Shown: positions 8,744 through 18,700 of the stretch, piece after piece
How the letters are laid out: every line of letters starts with the position of its first letter
Position numbering within the stretch: the stretch's first letter is position 1
NCBI GenBank assembly: GCA_040387095.1
Contig: JAZKEJ010000017.1
Location: 1 to 64,000, forward strand
Length of the DNA: 64,000 bases
From: Methylotenera_A sp040387095
GTDB taxonomy: Bacteria > Pseudomonadota > Gammaproteobacteria > Burkholderiales > Methylophilaceae
Direction of reading: 5' to 3'
Program-made: the position numbers and the translations under genes
Notes under the pieces: generated by a model
Databases searched by the model: none
What the model saw: only the letters and a program-made list of their open reading frames with translations
Told to the model about the DNA's origin: nothing

Positions 8744-10777
8744 TTAAACATGAAGCAGTGGCACAATCAATAGCGCCACGATATTAATAATTTTAATCAA
8801 CGGATTGACTGCTGGACCTGCAGTGTCTTTATACGGATCACCAACAGTATCACCAGTGACAGCGGCTTTGTGCGCTTCCGAACCTTTGCCGCCGTGATTG
8901 CCGTCTTCAATATACTTTTTGGCATTATCCCAAGCGCCGCCGCCTGTACACATTGAAATAGCCACAAATAAGCCTGTGACAATCGTACCCATCAGCAATC
9001 CACCCAATGCAACCGGGCCCAATATTAAACCAACTGCAATTGGCACTGCAACGGGCAATAGCGATGGAATCATCATTTCTTTAATGGCGGCAGTGGTCAG
9101 CATATCAACTGCTTTGCCATATTCAGGCTTGGCTGTGCCTTCCATAATGCCTTTAATATCTCGGAATTGGCGACGTACTTCTTCTACCACTGCACCTGCT
9201 GCACGGCCAACTGCTTCCATCGCCATTGCGGCAAACAAGAATGGGATTAAACCGCCAATAAATAAGCCGATAATCACCATTGGGTCGCTTAAATCGAATT
9301 TTACATCAATGCCAGCGCCTTCTAATTTATGCGTGTAATCGGCAAATAACACCAGCGCTGCTAAACCAGCAGAGCCAATGGCATAGCCTTTAGTCACCGC
9401 TTTGGTTGTATTGCCAACAGCATCTAATGGATCAGTGACATCGCGCACTTCTGCTGGCAAACCAGCCATTTCCGCAATACCACCAGCATTATCGGTAATC
9501 GGACCGTAAGCATCCAGCGCAACCACAATGCCTGCCATGCTTAACATGGCTGTGGCTGCAATCGCGATGCCATATAAACCGCCTAAGTGGTACGATGTCC
9601 AGATGGCTAAACAGACTGATAACACAGGCCAAGCTGTTGATTTCATTGAAATGCCAATGCCTGCAATGATATTGGTGGCATGGCCAGTGGTAGAAGCTTG
9701 TGCAACATGTCTAACTGGTGCGTAATCCGTGCCTGTGTAGTATTCGGTAATCCAGACCAGTACACCGGTTAAAATCAAGCCAACTGCACAAGAGCCAAAT
9801 AATTGATTCGCAGAAACCGTTAAGTCGTCTGCGGTTAAGCCTTGTGGAAACAAATATTGGGTTACAAAGTAAAAAGCAATCAGCGATAAAATGCCAGCGA
9901 CCGCTAAACCTTTATACAGTGCAGGCATCACGTTTTTCATACCAGGCGAAGCTTTCACAAAGAAACATCCAATGATAGAGGCGACAATTGACACCGCACC
10001 TAGCAATAATGGGTAAATCACCGCATTTGCGCTTGCATCGGTAATCAGCAATCCGCCCAATACCATGGTGGCGATTAAGGTCACTGCATAGGTTTCAAAT
10101 AAATCAGCTGCCATGCCTGCACAATCGCCCACATTATCGCCCACGTTATCCGCAATCACCGCTGGATTGCGTGGATCATCCTCAGGAATACCTGCTTCCA
10201 CTTTACCAACCAAGTCCGCACCAACGTCTGCACCTTTGGTAAAAATACCGCCACCTAAACGTGCAAAAATCGAGATTAATGAAGAGCCAAAAGCCAAACC
10301 GATTAATGGGTCTAAGTTTGTGTTTGTCTCGGCACCTAAATACCAGTAGAAACCTGCGACGCCCAGTAACCCTAAGCCAACCACCAGCATACCAGTGATG
10401 GCGCCACCTTTAAATGCTACATCCAGCGCTGGGCCGATGCCTTTGGTTGCGGCCTGAGCCGTGCGTACATTGGCTTTCACTGATACATTCATACCGATAA
10501 AGCCGCACGCGCCTGATAACACTGCGCCTACTACAAAACCGATGGCTGTGGTCATGCCTAAAAATACGGCAATTAAAATCGCCAATACAACGCCCACGAC
10601 AGCGATAGTTGTATATTGACGGGCTAAATAGGCGGCTGCGCCTTGTTGAATTGCACCTGCGATTTCCTGCATACGCGCGTTGCCTGCTGGCAAGTTGGTA
10701 ATCCATCTACTCATTACGACACCATATAACACTGCTAAAACTGCGGCAGCAATGGTGATTATTAGTGCAACTGACAT
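8744..10777 (-). CDS. hppA: K+-independent membrane-bound proton-translocating pyrophosphatase
   Basis: Integral membrane pump that couples pyrophosphate hydrolysis to proton export. The 677 residues form about 16 membrane helices. The substrate site GGGIFTKGADVGADLVGK (175-192) and DNVGDNVGD (210-218) are intact, as is the C-terminal DTVGDPYKDTAGPA-type motif. GNTTK at 455-459 puts Lys at the position that distinguishes K+-independent pumps from K+-dependent ones (Ala there), a published family rule. The start has a strong ribosome binding site (GGGAGAAG on the minus strand). Two perfect inverted repeats lie upstream. Methylotrophs using pyrophosphate-dependent phosphofructokinase can exploit such pumps. 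Confidence 0.96.
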   Translation of the reverse strand: MSVALIITIAAAVLAVLYGVVMSRWITNLPAGNARMQEIAGAIQQGAAAYLARQYTTIAVVGVVLAILIAVFLGMTTAIGFVVGAVLSGACGFIGMNVSVKANVRTAQAATKGIGPALDVAFKGGAITGMLVVGLGLLGVAGFYWYLGAETNTNLDPLIGLAFGSSLISIFARLGGGIFTKGADVGADLVGKVEAGIPEDDPRNPAVIADNVGDNVGDCAGMAADLFETYAVTLIATMVLGGLLITDASANAVIYPLLLGAVSIVASIIGCFFVKASPGMKNVMPALYKGLAVAGILSLIAFYFVTQYLFPQGLTADDLTVSANQLFGSCAVGLILTGVLVWITEYYTGTDYAPVRHVAQASTTGHATNIIAGIGISMKSTAWPVLSVCLAIWTSYHLGGLYGIAIAATAMLSMAGIVVALDAYGPITDNAGGIAEMAGLPAEVRDVTDPLDAVGNTTKAVTKGYAIGSAGLAALVLFADYTHKLEGAGIDVKFDLSDPMVIIGLFIGGLIPFLFAAMAMEAVGRAAGAVVEEVRRQFRDIKGIMEGTAKPEYGKAVDMLTTAAIKEMMIPSLLPVAVPIAVGLILGPVALGGLLMGTIVTGLFVAISMCTGGGAWDNAKKYIEDGNHGGKGSEAHKAAVTGDTVGDPYKDTAGPAVNPLIKIINIVALLIVPLLHV

Positions 10778-11113
10778 GACTTCTCCCTATCTATTTATTA
10801 TGAATAAATCTGAAACGACATCAATGACTGTACGAATAATGCGACTAGCTTATAAAACGGAAGTTGTAAAATGTAATTAATTTGTAACAACCGAATGTAT
10901 TATGGCACTAAAGAACTGTGGCGACAACCACTTAAATTGCATGGAAATTATTTGAGTAAACTCAAATAAAACAAGCCTTCCAAGTCAGTTTTTGCGCTAA
11001 AAAACTAGTGAGGTAATATGGTTTTTTTTAAGATAGATTGTCTATCAGAGCAGTCTTGAAAGCGGTAATTTTCTAATCATTTAAATGCTGTCGGCTATCG
11101 GCAGCACAAATTT
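10778..11113. other. Intergenic region upstream of hppA
   Basis: There is no credible gene in these 336 bases. They hold the hppA promoter region and the 3' side of dciA. Two perfect inverted repeats are visible: ATTTATT-ATG-AATAAAT (10793-10809), directly next to the hppA ribosome binding site, and ATTTGAGT-AA-ACTCAAAT (10950-10967). A GC-rich imperfect hairpin (11086-11104) lies just downstream of dciA and may end its transcript. Confidence 0.6.
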
Positions 11114-11566
11114 TTACTGTGATATTTTATTGGCGAGAGAATGAAGTTGCTTAGACAAGGGCGACTCACCTAAATCGAGTGCTAGTTTTTTTAGGGTATC
11201 CGCCGCATTTTTAGAGAGCTTGCGTATGGGCTTAACTGGCGTTTTTGGATGAGATTTAACTTGCACTTTCACTATAATTGCAGTAACTTTACATTCCCTA
11301 AAGTTTGGGTCGCTTAGTTGCAGATTATGCAATTGAGTCAAAAGATTAGCCGTGGTCAGTTTAATTTTATTCGCCACAATTGGACTATGTGCGTAAATGG
11401 TTAATTGACCGCTTTTTAAGCTGCCAACCGTGCTTAACTTGCTGAGCATAACTGGGCTTGCAGTAACCCAGAACTGTTGCAACAATTGGTGAGATTGCAC
11501 TTGTTTATTCAATGCACTAAGCTGGGTGTTCTGATTGAAAAGCGTATCAATTTTGCGCATGCGCAA
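11114..11566 (-). CDS. dciA: DciA-like DUF721 protein (putative replicative-helicase loader)
   Basis: A 150-residue DUF721 protein. The N-terminal two-thirds show the family fold (WVTASPVMLSKLSTVGSLKSGQLTIYAHSPIVANKIKL...LLTQLH), followed by a basic tail. DciA proteins load the DnaB helicase in bacteria lacking DnaC. Position supports the call: in betaproteobacteria a DUF721 gene normally neighbours the M23 peptidase and secA, as here, divergent from both. The symbol is given from family and context and is not certain. Confidence 0.7.
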   Translation of the reverse strand: MRMRKIDTLFNQNTQLSALNKQVQSHQLLQQFWVTASPVMLSKLSTVGSLKSGQLTIYAHSPIVANKIKLTTANLLTQLHNLQLSDPNFRECKVTAIIVKVQVKSHPKTPVKPIRKLSKNAADTLKKLALDLGESPLSKQLHSLANKISQ

Positions 11567-11679
11567 TCTTAGCTAAAAAATGCTGACAACGAAACTAAAT
11601 GCATCAAATAGGGTAATAGCGTTTAATAATTTGAGTTAAATAGATCATTTTAACGAGGATGAGTTAACCATACACTGAT

Positions 11680-12582
11680 ATGAATATTATTTTTATTTCT
11701 AATAAGCTGGCAACTGCAAAAAGTTTATCAGCGATGCAAGCTGGCGCGCTTGTCGCGGCGTTGGTATTAGTACCTGTTCTGCTCACCTTACTTTTTATTA
11801 CCCCGCAAAACAACATTAAAGAACAGGGTGTAAAGGCGATGTTTCCACGTCAACTGAAAAGTTCCATTATTTCCTCCCAAGTACATTTAGATGCTTATGC
11901 AAAAGAACTGGGCGAGTTGCAGGCACGTATGATGCGATTAGATGCGCAAAGTGAGCGGCTAGAAAAGCTGGCGGGAGAGAAAGAAAATACAGTGATTAAT
12001 CAATCAAGCGCAAAATCGTTGAGTCATATACATCGCAGCGGCGTTGGTGGCCCTTATGTTGATTCGCACCAGATGACTGAAGTGGATTTAAAAATCGCTA
12101 TTCAAGCATTAACTGAGGCTGTGAATGCGCGTGACGAGTACTTGAGTACGATCGAAGCTAAAATTCTGCAAAAAAGCGTATTAAAAGATATGTTGCCAAA
12201 CAGTAGTCCAGTGGATGCAGCTTTTAATTCATCCAGTTATGGTTGGCGAGTTGATCCGTTTAATGGCAATAAAGCCTTTCACGAAGGCTTGGATTTTACC
12301 GCTAATACCGGCACAGCAATCAGAGCCGCCGCTGACGGTATTGTGTCAAGCTCAGAGCGCACGCCCGATTATGGTAATATAGTCAAAATCGATCATGGAT
12401 CTGGTTTGGAAACACGCTATGCCCATGCCTCTAAATTGCTGGTTAAGTCCGGTGAGCGTGTGGTGAAGGGGCAGGCAGTCGCAGAAGTCGGAAGCACTGG
12501 TCGATCGACTGGAGCACATTTGCACTATGAAATCAGGTTAAACGGCAATGCGCTGGATCCACGTAAGTATTTGCATCAATAA
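11680..12582 (+). CDS. M23-family (LytM) murein peptidase
   Basis: A 300-residue envelope endopeptidase or its regulator. One membrane segment (about 21-43) anchors it in the inner membrane, a coiled-coil stretch (about 75-105, QARMMRLDAQSERLEKL) follows, and the C-terminal LytM domain (about 185-298) keeps the zinc ligands: H and D in HEGLDF and HLHYE near the end. It lies between dciA and secA, the normal position in betaproteobacteria. The ATG at 11680 is the first possible start after an in-frame stop at 11665. Confidence 0.9.
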   Translation: MNIIFISNKLATAKSLSAMQAGALVAALVLVPVLLTLLFITPQNNIKEQGVKAMFPRQLKSSIISSQVHLDAYAKELGELQARMMRLDAQSERLEKLAGEKENTVINQSSAKSLSHIHRSGVGGPYVDSHQMTEVDLKIAIQALTEAVNARDEYLSTIEAKILQKSVLKDMLPNSSPVDAAFNSSSYGWRVDPFNGNKAFHEGLDFTANTGTAIRAAADGIVSSSERTPDYGNIVKIDHGSGLETRYAHASKLLVKSGERVVKGQAVAEVGSTGRSTGAHLHYEIRLNGNALDPRKYLHQ

Positions 12583-12631
12583 ATTAAAAAGTCACATTGA
12601 AATAAAAAATAATTACCCAATATCCATACAA

Positions 12632-12637
12632 TATAAT
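12632..12637 (+). promoter_or_regulatory. Candidate -10 box (TATAAT) of secA
   Basis: A perfect TATAAT 53 nt before the secA ATG would start a transcript near 12644 and place the hairpin at 12659-12676 in the leader. No convincing -35 is seen. Confidence 0.4.
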
Positions 12638-12658
12638 TCATCTTCTTCAAATAATAGG

Positions 12659-12676
12659 TTTCCGAGTCCTCGGAAA
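12659..12676 (+). promoter_or_regulatory. Hairpin in the secA leader
   Basis: TTTCCGAG (12659-12666) is a perfect inverted match to CTCGGAAA (12669-12676); as RNA the stem would be TTTCCG/CGGAAA with a 6-base loop. It ends 14 nt before the secA ATG, adjacent to the only SD-like bases (GCGG near 12678). It could control secA translation; there is no T run, so it is not a terminator. Confidence 0.45.
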
Positions 12677-12690
12677 AGCGGTGTCTCTTC

Positions 12691-15432
12691 ATGTTATCCA
12701 CGTTGGTTAGAAAATTTTTCGGCAGTCGCAACGATAGGCTTGTTAAGCAATACGGCCAAACTGTTAAGGAAATCCAATCATTAGAACCTGCTTTGCAGGC
12801 TTTATCAGATGAAGCCTTGCGCGCTAAAACAGAAGAATTCAAACAGCGCTTTCAACAAGGTGAAGGTTTAGAAAAACTGTTGCCAGAAGCATTTGCGGTT
12901 GTACGTGAAGGCAGTGTGCGTGCGTTAGGTATGCGTCACTTTGATGTGCAAATGATCGGTGGCATGGTACTTAATGCAGGAAAAATTGCTGAGATGCGTA
13001 CCGGTGAGGGTAAAACTTTGGTAGCCACACTGCCAGTTTACCTGAATGCAATCACTGGCAAAGGTGTGCATGTGGTCACTGTCAATGATTACCTAGCTAA
13101 GCGTGATGCCGAGTGGATGGGCAAGTTATACAACTTTTTGGGTTTAAGTGTCGGTATTAATTTGTCGCAAATGCAGCACGATGCCAAACAATTGGCTTAT
13201 GCAGCTGATATTACTTATGGTACCAATAATGAGTTTGGTTTTGATTATCTGCGCGATAACATGGTGTTCACTAAAGGTGAGCGCGTGCAGCGCTCGTTGA
13301 GTTATGCGCTGGTAGATGAAGTCGACTCGATTCTAATTGATGAAGCGCGTACACCGCTGATTATTTCAGGTCAGGCAGAAAATAGCATTGATTTATACAA
13401 TCAAATTAATGCAGTCGCCAAACAGTTAACTGCACAAATCGTTGAAGATGGCGATGGCGATTTTTGGGTGGATGAAAAAGCCCAAACCGTGACCATGAGT
13501 GAGGCTGGACATGAGCGCGCAGAAGCGATTTTAGCCAGTTCTGGCTTGATGACTGAAGGTTCCAGCCTGTATGAAGCGTCAAATATCACCTTGGTTCATC
13601 ATCTTTACGCATCATTACGTGCGCAGAACTTATTCAAAAGAGACCAGCATTACGTTGTAGATGATGGCGAAATTGTGATTGTGGATGAATTCTCAGGCCG
13701 TAAAATGCCAGGCCGCCGTTGGTCTGATGGTTTGCATCAGGCGGTTGAAGCTAAAGAAGGTGTAGCGATTCAAAAAGAGAATCAAACGTTGGCGTCGATT
13801 ACTTTCCAGAATTATTTCCGCATGTATGAAAAGTTAAGCGGCATGACGGGCACTGCTGATACCGAAGCATACGAATTTAATCAGATTTATGGCTTGGAGA
13901 CGGTCGTCATTCCAACGCATCGCAACATGTTGCGTAAAGATGCGATGGATAAAGTCTACCGCACCTCCGCTGAAAAATATAATGCGGTTATTGAAGACAT
14001 TAAACAGTGTCAAGCCATCAATCAACCAGTATTGGTTGGCACAACATCAATTGAAAATTCTGAAATTATTTCTGCTTTATTAACCAAAGCCAACTTAAAA
14101 CACGAAGTATTGAATGCTAAACAGCATGAACGTGAGGCGCACATTGTGGCAGAAGCAGGTCAGCCCGGTGCAATTACCATTGCCACTAATATGGCTGGTC
14201 GCGGAACCGATATTGTGTTGGGCGGTAATCCAGAATCTGCTATACACGCGGTTAACCTTGATGAAAAACTGGATGAGGCGCAAAAACTTGCCAAGATCGC
14301 GCAATTAAAAGCCGAATGGCAGCAACGCCATGATGCGGTATTAGCCGCAGGTGGTTTGCATATTATTGGTACTGAGCGTCATGAATCACGCCGTGTAGAC
14401 AACCAACTGCGAGGTCGTTCAGGTCGTCAGGGCGATCCTGGTTCTAGTCGTTTCTATCTGGCTTTAGATGACCAATTGCTGCGCATATTCTCCGGCGATC
14501 GCGTTTCGGCGATTATGGAACGCTTAAAAATGCCAGAAGGTGAAGCGATTGAGCATGCCATGGTATCGCGGGCGATTGAAAATGCGCAGCGTAAAGTGGA
14601 AGGCCGTAACTTTGATATTCGTAAACAATTGCTAGAGTTTGATGATGTATCAAATGATCAGCGCAAAGTGATTTATGAGCAGCGCAACGAATTATTAGAA
14701 GCAACTGATATTGGTGAGACTATTGAGGCGATGCGTCACGATGTGCTTACTAGTATTTTCAGCACACATATCCCGCCAGGCAGTGTAGAAGAGCAATGGG
14801 ATATTCCTGCTTTGGAAAAAAACTTAATAGCAGAAACAGGTTTAGATTTGCCTTTGCAAAAAATGCTGGAAGATAACCCTGATTTGCACGAAGAAACGTT
14901 GCGTGAACGTATTTTTGACGCAGCAGATGCGTCATACAAGGCCAAAGAGGTGCTGGCTAGCAATGATTCCATGCGCCAATTTGAACGTGCTGTCATGTTG
15001 CAAAGCATTGATAGCCATTGGCGTGAGCATTTGGCTGCTTTAGATCATTTACGTCAAGGCATTCATTTGCGTTCTTATGCGCAAAAAAATCCAAAACAAG
15101 AATACAAGCGCGAAGCGTTTGCCTTGTTTGAGGGCTTGCTGAATACCGTTAAAAGTGAAGTCACTAAAGTAACGATGCTGGTGCAAGTGAAAACACGCGA
15201 CGACGTAGAAGCGGTAGAAAAACCAGCGGATGTGGCAAACGTACAATATCAACATGCAGATTTTGATGAAGCATTGGCCAATCCAAGCGATGAATTAAGC
15301 GGTCAAGAAAATGCGCAAACGGCCAACAGCAGCGAACCGTCAGTGCGCGAAGGCGTAAAAGTAGGCCGCAACGATCCATGTCCATGTGGCTCTGGTAAAA
15401 AGTATAAACAATGTCACGGCGTTTTAAGTTAA
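12691..15432 (+). CDS. secA: Preprotein translocase motor ATPase SecA
   Basis: ATP-driven motor that pushes secretory proteins through SecYEG. The 913 residues match proteobacterial SecA. Motifs: Walker A GEGKT (105-109) preceded by GKIAEMRT, DEVDSILIDEARTPL, the preprotein cross-linking domain, GRGTDIVLGGN and GRSGRQGDPGSS in the second nucleotide-binding fold, and the C-terminal zinc motif CPCGSGKKYKQCHG that binds SecB and phospholipid. The ribosome binding site is weak and a hairpin lies just upstream of the ATG. No secM-like gene is present. Confidence 0.98.
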   Translation: MLSTLVRKFFGSRNDRLVKQYGQTVKEIQSLEPALQALSDEALRAKTEEFKQRFQQGEGLEKLLPEAFAVVREGSVRALGMRHFDVQMIGGMVLNAGKIAEMRTGEGKTLVATLPVYLNAITGKGVHVVTVNDYLAKRDAEWMGKLYNFLGLSVGINLSQMQHDAKQLAYAADITYGTNNEFGFDYLRDNMVFTKGERVQRSLSYALVDEVDSILIDEARTPLIISGQAENSIDLYNQINAVAKQLTAQIVEDGDGDFWVDEKAQTVTMSEAGHERAEAILASSGLMTEGSSLYEASNITLVHHLYASLRAQNLFKRDQHYVVDDGEIVIVDEFSGRKMPGRRWSDGLHQAVEAKEGVAIQKENQTLASITFQNYFRMYEKLSGMTGTADTEAYEFNQIYGLETVVIPTHRNMLRKDAMDKVYRTSAEKYNAVIEDIKQCQAINQPVLVGTTSIENSEIISALLTKANLKHEVLNAKQHEREAHIVAEAGQPGAITIATNMAGRGTDIVLGGNPESAIHAVNLDEKLDEAQKLAKIAQLKAEWQQRHDAVLAAGGLHIIGTERHESRRVDNQLRGRSGRQGDPGSSRFYLALDDQLLRIFSGDRVSAIMERLKMPEGEAIEHAMVSRAIENAQRKVEGRNFDIRKQLLEFDDVSNDQRKVIYEQRNELLEATDIGETIEAMRHDVLTSIFSTHIPPGSVEEQWDIPALEKNLIAETGLDLPLQKMLEDNPDLHEETLRERIFDAADASYKAKEVLASNDSMRQFERAVMLQSIDSHWREHLAALDHLRQGIHLRSYAQKNPKQEYKREAFALFEGLLNTVKSEVTKVTMLVQVKTRDDVEAVEKPADVANVQYQHADFDEALANPSDELSGQENAQTANSSEPSVREGVKVGRNDPCPCGSGKKYKQCHGVLS

Positions 15433-15473
15433 CGGTTAAAACGTTTAACTTTTAGATGGTTTGAGGTTTAAGT

Positions 15474-15505
15474 AAATGCGCGATCTCGACAATCGCGCAT
15501 TTTTA
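15474..15505 (+). terminator. Rho-independent terminator after secA
   Basis: AAATGCGCGAT (15474-15484) pairs perfectly with ATCGCGCATTT (15492-15502) around a 7-base loop and runs into Ts. It lies 42 nt past the secA stop. Confidence 0.9.
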
Positions 15506-15548
15506 TATCAGCTTCAAAAATATTAGTCTAACTATCTGGAATAAAGTC

Positions 15549-15731
15549 ATGTCAGAAATTGAAATTCAATCGCCTTGTATCGGCGTATGCAGCATAGATG
15601 ATTCAAGTGGATTTTGCCAAGGTTGCTACCGAACATTGGATGAAATTCAAGCTTGGTGGGATTTAACGAATCAGCAGAAACAAGAAGTGGCGCATAAAGC
15701 CACTGAGCGCGAAGCGCAAATGTTTGATTAA
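15549..15731 (+). CDS. DUF1289 small Cys-motif protein
   Basis: A 60-residue protein of the DUF1289 family: SPCIGVCSID at the N-terminus followed by GFCQGCYRTLDEI, four cysteines (C-x3-C and C-x2-C) that probably bind a metal or cluster. The biochemical role is unknown. It stands alone downstream of the secA terminator and converges on the efflux operon. Confidence 0.85.
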   Translation: MSEIEIQSPCIGVCSIDDSSGFCQGCYRTLDEIQAWWDLTNQQKQEVAHKATEREAQMFD

Positions 15732-15791
15732 GCAGGATTGAATAAGCCGGTTTTCGATGCTTTATTTTAATAACTTAACCGATTTTTACGC

Positions 15792-18700
15792 TTAATTTTT
15801 TGAAACACGCTTAAATATTTTTACAATAAGTTGTTCAAAATCATCTACATAAGTAAACACTACAGGAATCACCAGTAAGCTTAATACCGTAGACGTTAGC
15901 AGGCCGCCAATTACCGCAACTGCCATTGGGCTTCTGAATGAACCATCACCAGAACCCCACTCTAAAGCCAGTGGTAACATCCCTGCTGTCATTGCAATGG
16001 TTGTCATAATGATTGGGCGTGCGCGTTTGTGGCAAGCGTCTTTAATCGCCTCCACTCGACTCAAATGTAAATCTCGCCGCGCAACGATGGCATATTCCAC
16101 CAGCAGGATGGAGTTTTTGGTTGCAATGCCCATCAGCATAATCAGTCCAATCATGGATGGCATAGATAACGCTTTTCCTGCAATCAACATGCCTAAAAAT
16201 GCACCGCCTAGCGATAGTGGTAGGGCAACTAAAATAGTCACTGGTTGTAAAAAGTCTTTAAATAGCAGCACTAATACAAAGTAAATACAAATCACACCAG
16301 TCAACATCGCCAGGCTGAAGCTGGCAAATAACTCGCCCATGGCTTCTGAATCCCCCAATTCGCGCTGCTCAACACCAACTGGCAGGTTCTGGATACTGGG
16401 TAATTTTTTTACAGCTTCAGCTACTTCGCCCAATGGCATGCCCGAAGTTTCAATATTAAACTGAATATTGCGTGAACGGTCGTAGCGGTCAATCATGGCA
16501 GGACCACTGGCAATTTTCATACTGGCTACTTGTTCCAGTGGCACAGGTCCGCGCGAGCCTGGCACAGACAGTTTTTGCAGTACAGATAAATCCGTTTTTG
16601 CGCTGTCGTCAAGTTTCACCAGAACTGGCACCTGGCGTTTCTCCAAGTTGAGTTTAGTTAATGCTTGCTGATAATCGCCCACCGTGGCGATGCGCAAAGT
16701 TTCGCCAATTGCTGAACTTGTCACACCTAAATCAGCCGCTGCGGTAAAGTCTGGCGTGACAATAACTTCTGGCCTGACTAATGATGCGCTAGAAGCAATA
16801 TTGCCAAGGCCTGCAATCTTGCGTAAGTCTTTTTCAACCATGCTGGCGGCGGCTTGCAATGCAGCGCTATCTTCGCCTGAAAGTACCAGCACGTATTTTT
16901 CACCACTGCCGCCCAGGCCCACACTTATTCTAGCGCCTGGTAATTGTTGTAGGTGTTCGCGTATTTGTTTTTCAATCACTTGTTTTTTTGGCCGGTCACC
17001 ACGTTCATCTAACAATATGGTTAATGTGGATTTTCGCGTTTCAGATGCGCCAGAACCAACGAAAGGATCTGTGCCTGCCGCGCCGCCGCCAATGGTTGTG
17101 TAAACGCTTTTGACATGCGGTATTTTAGCGATAATCAAGCGCGCTTGTTCGGAAGAAGCAATGGTCTGCTTCAATGATGCGCCGGGTGGCAGCTCTAATC
17201 GCACTTGTGTTTGTGAGTTGTCGTCAGACGGAATGAATCCTGTGGGCAACAAAGGAATTAGCATGAGCGATGCCACAAAAAAGCTGATAGCCGCTAGAAT
17301 TGTTGCTAAACGATGTTTTAAACACCAACTGCTCACGCGCATATATAGCATCATCATTTTGCCATCTGCTACATGGCGGGTGCTGATTGGCTTCATCAAA
17401 TATGCCGCCATCATGGGCGTTAAGACGCGCGCAACGACTAATGAAACGAACACCGCGATGGATGCTGTCCAGCCGAATTGTTTAAAAAACTTGCCTGGAA
17501 TGCCGCTCATAAAGGCAGTTGGTAAAAATACTGCAATTAATGTGAACGTGGTGGCAATAACAGCCAAGCCAATTTCATCTGCCGCTTCCATGGCGGCCTG
17601 ATAAGGCGATTTTCCCATGCGTAAATGGCGCACAATATTTTCAACTTCAACAATTGCATCATCTACCAACACGCCAACCACCAATGAAAGTGCTAGCAAT
17701 GTCACCACGTTGATTGAAAACCCCAGATAATGCATGCCAATAAATGCAGGAATTACTGACAGTGGAAGCGCAACAGCAGATACAAACGTTGCACGAAAAT
17801 CCTTTAAAAATAACCAAACAACCAATACCGCCAATACTGCGCCTTCTATCAATAAGGTAATAGAAGCGTTAAAATCATCCTGCACTGGCTTCACAAAGTT
17901 AAAGGCTTCCGTTATTTCAATATCAGGATGCGCTGTTTTGATTTCAGCCAGCGCTTTTTGCACGCCAGAACCTACTTCTAGCTCGCTTGCGCCTTTGCTA
18001 CGAGTAACATCAAAACCTACGACGGTTTTACCGTTTAATAATGCGGTAGACGTACGTTCTGCAATTGTGTCTTTTACAGTGGCAACTTGGTCTAGGCGAA
18101 TTTTTCGCCCATCGCTTAGTATGATTTCTAACTGCGCGAGTGCTTCTGCTGATTTCACCGTAGCAATGGTGCGGATAGGCTGATCGCTGCCGCCCAATTT
18201 GGTCGCACCACCTGCAACTTCAATTTGAGCAAGCCTTAACTGGCGTGAAATGTCGGCAGCGCTGGCATTTAATGATTGCAGTTTAGCGGCATCCAGCTCA
18301 ACCCAGATTTGGCGATTGACGCCGCCAACGCGGCTCACGCTACCTACGCCTTGCACACCGAGCAGCTTGCGTGTGAGCGTGTCATCCACAAACCACGAAA
18401 GTGCTTCATCATCCAAACTTGGTGAGTAAATGGTAAACGCCAAAATGGGCGTGCCAGCCAGATTCACTTTTGAAATAATCGGGTCACGCAAGTCATCAGG
18501 TAAGTCTGCGCGCACTTCTGATACGGCGGAACGTACATCATCCACAGCTTCTTGCGTGGGCTTTTCTAATCGAAATTCCGCAGTAATGGTAACGCTGCCA
18601 TCTTGAATTTTGGTGTAAATGTGCTTTAAGTCTTGCAGTTTCGCGATCGAATTTTCTATTTTTCTTGCAACTTCATTTTCCAATTGCCCAGGCGATGCGC

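Noticed and set aside
8898..9338. 146-codon plus-strand frame inside hppA
   Set aside because: Antisense shadow of a membrane-protein gene; composition (Ile/Ala/Thr/Pro) mirrors the hppA codons.
15732..15791. Possible terminator between DUF1289 and the efflux operon
   Set aside because: No stem longer than five pairs with a T run.
17110..17601. Long plus-strand frames inside the RND pump gene (also 16684, 17734, 18619)
   Set aside because: Antisense shadows; the pump protein is intact over the same bases.
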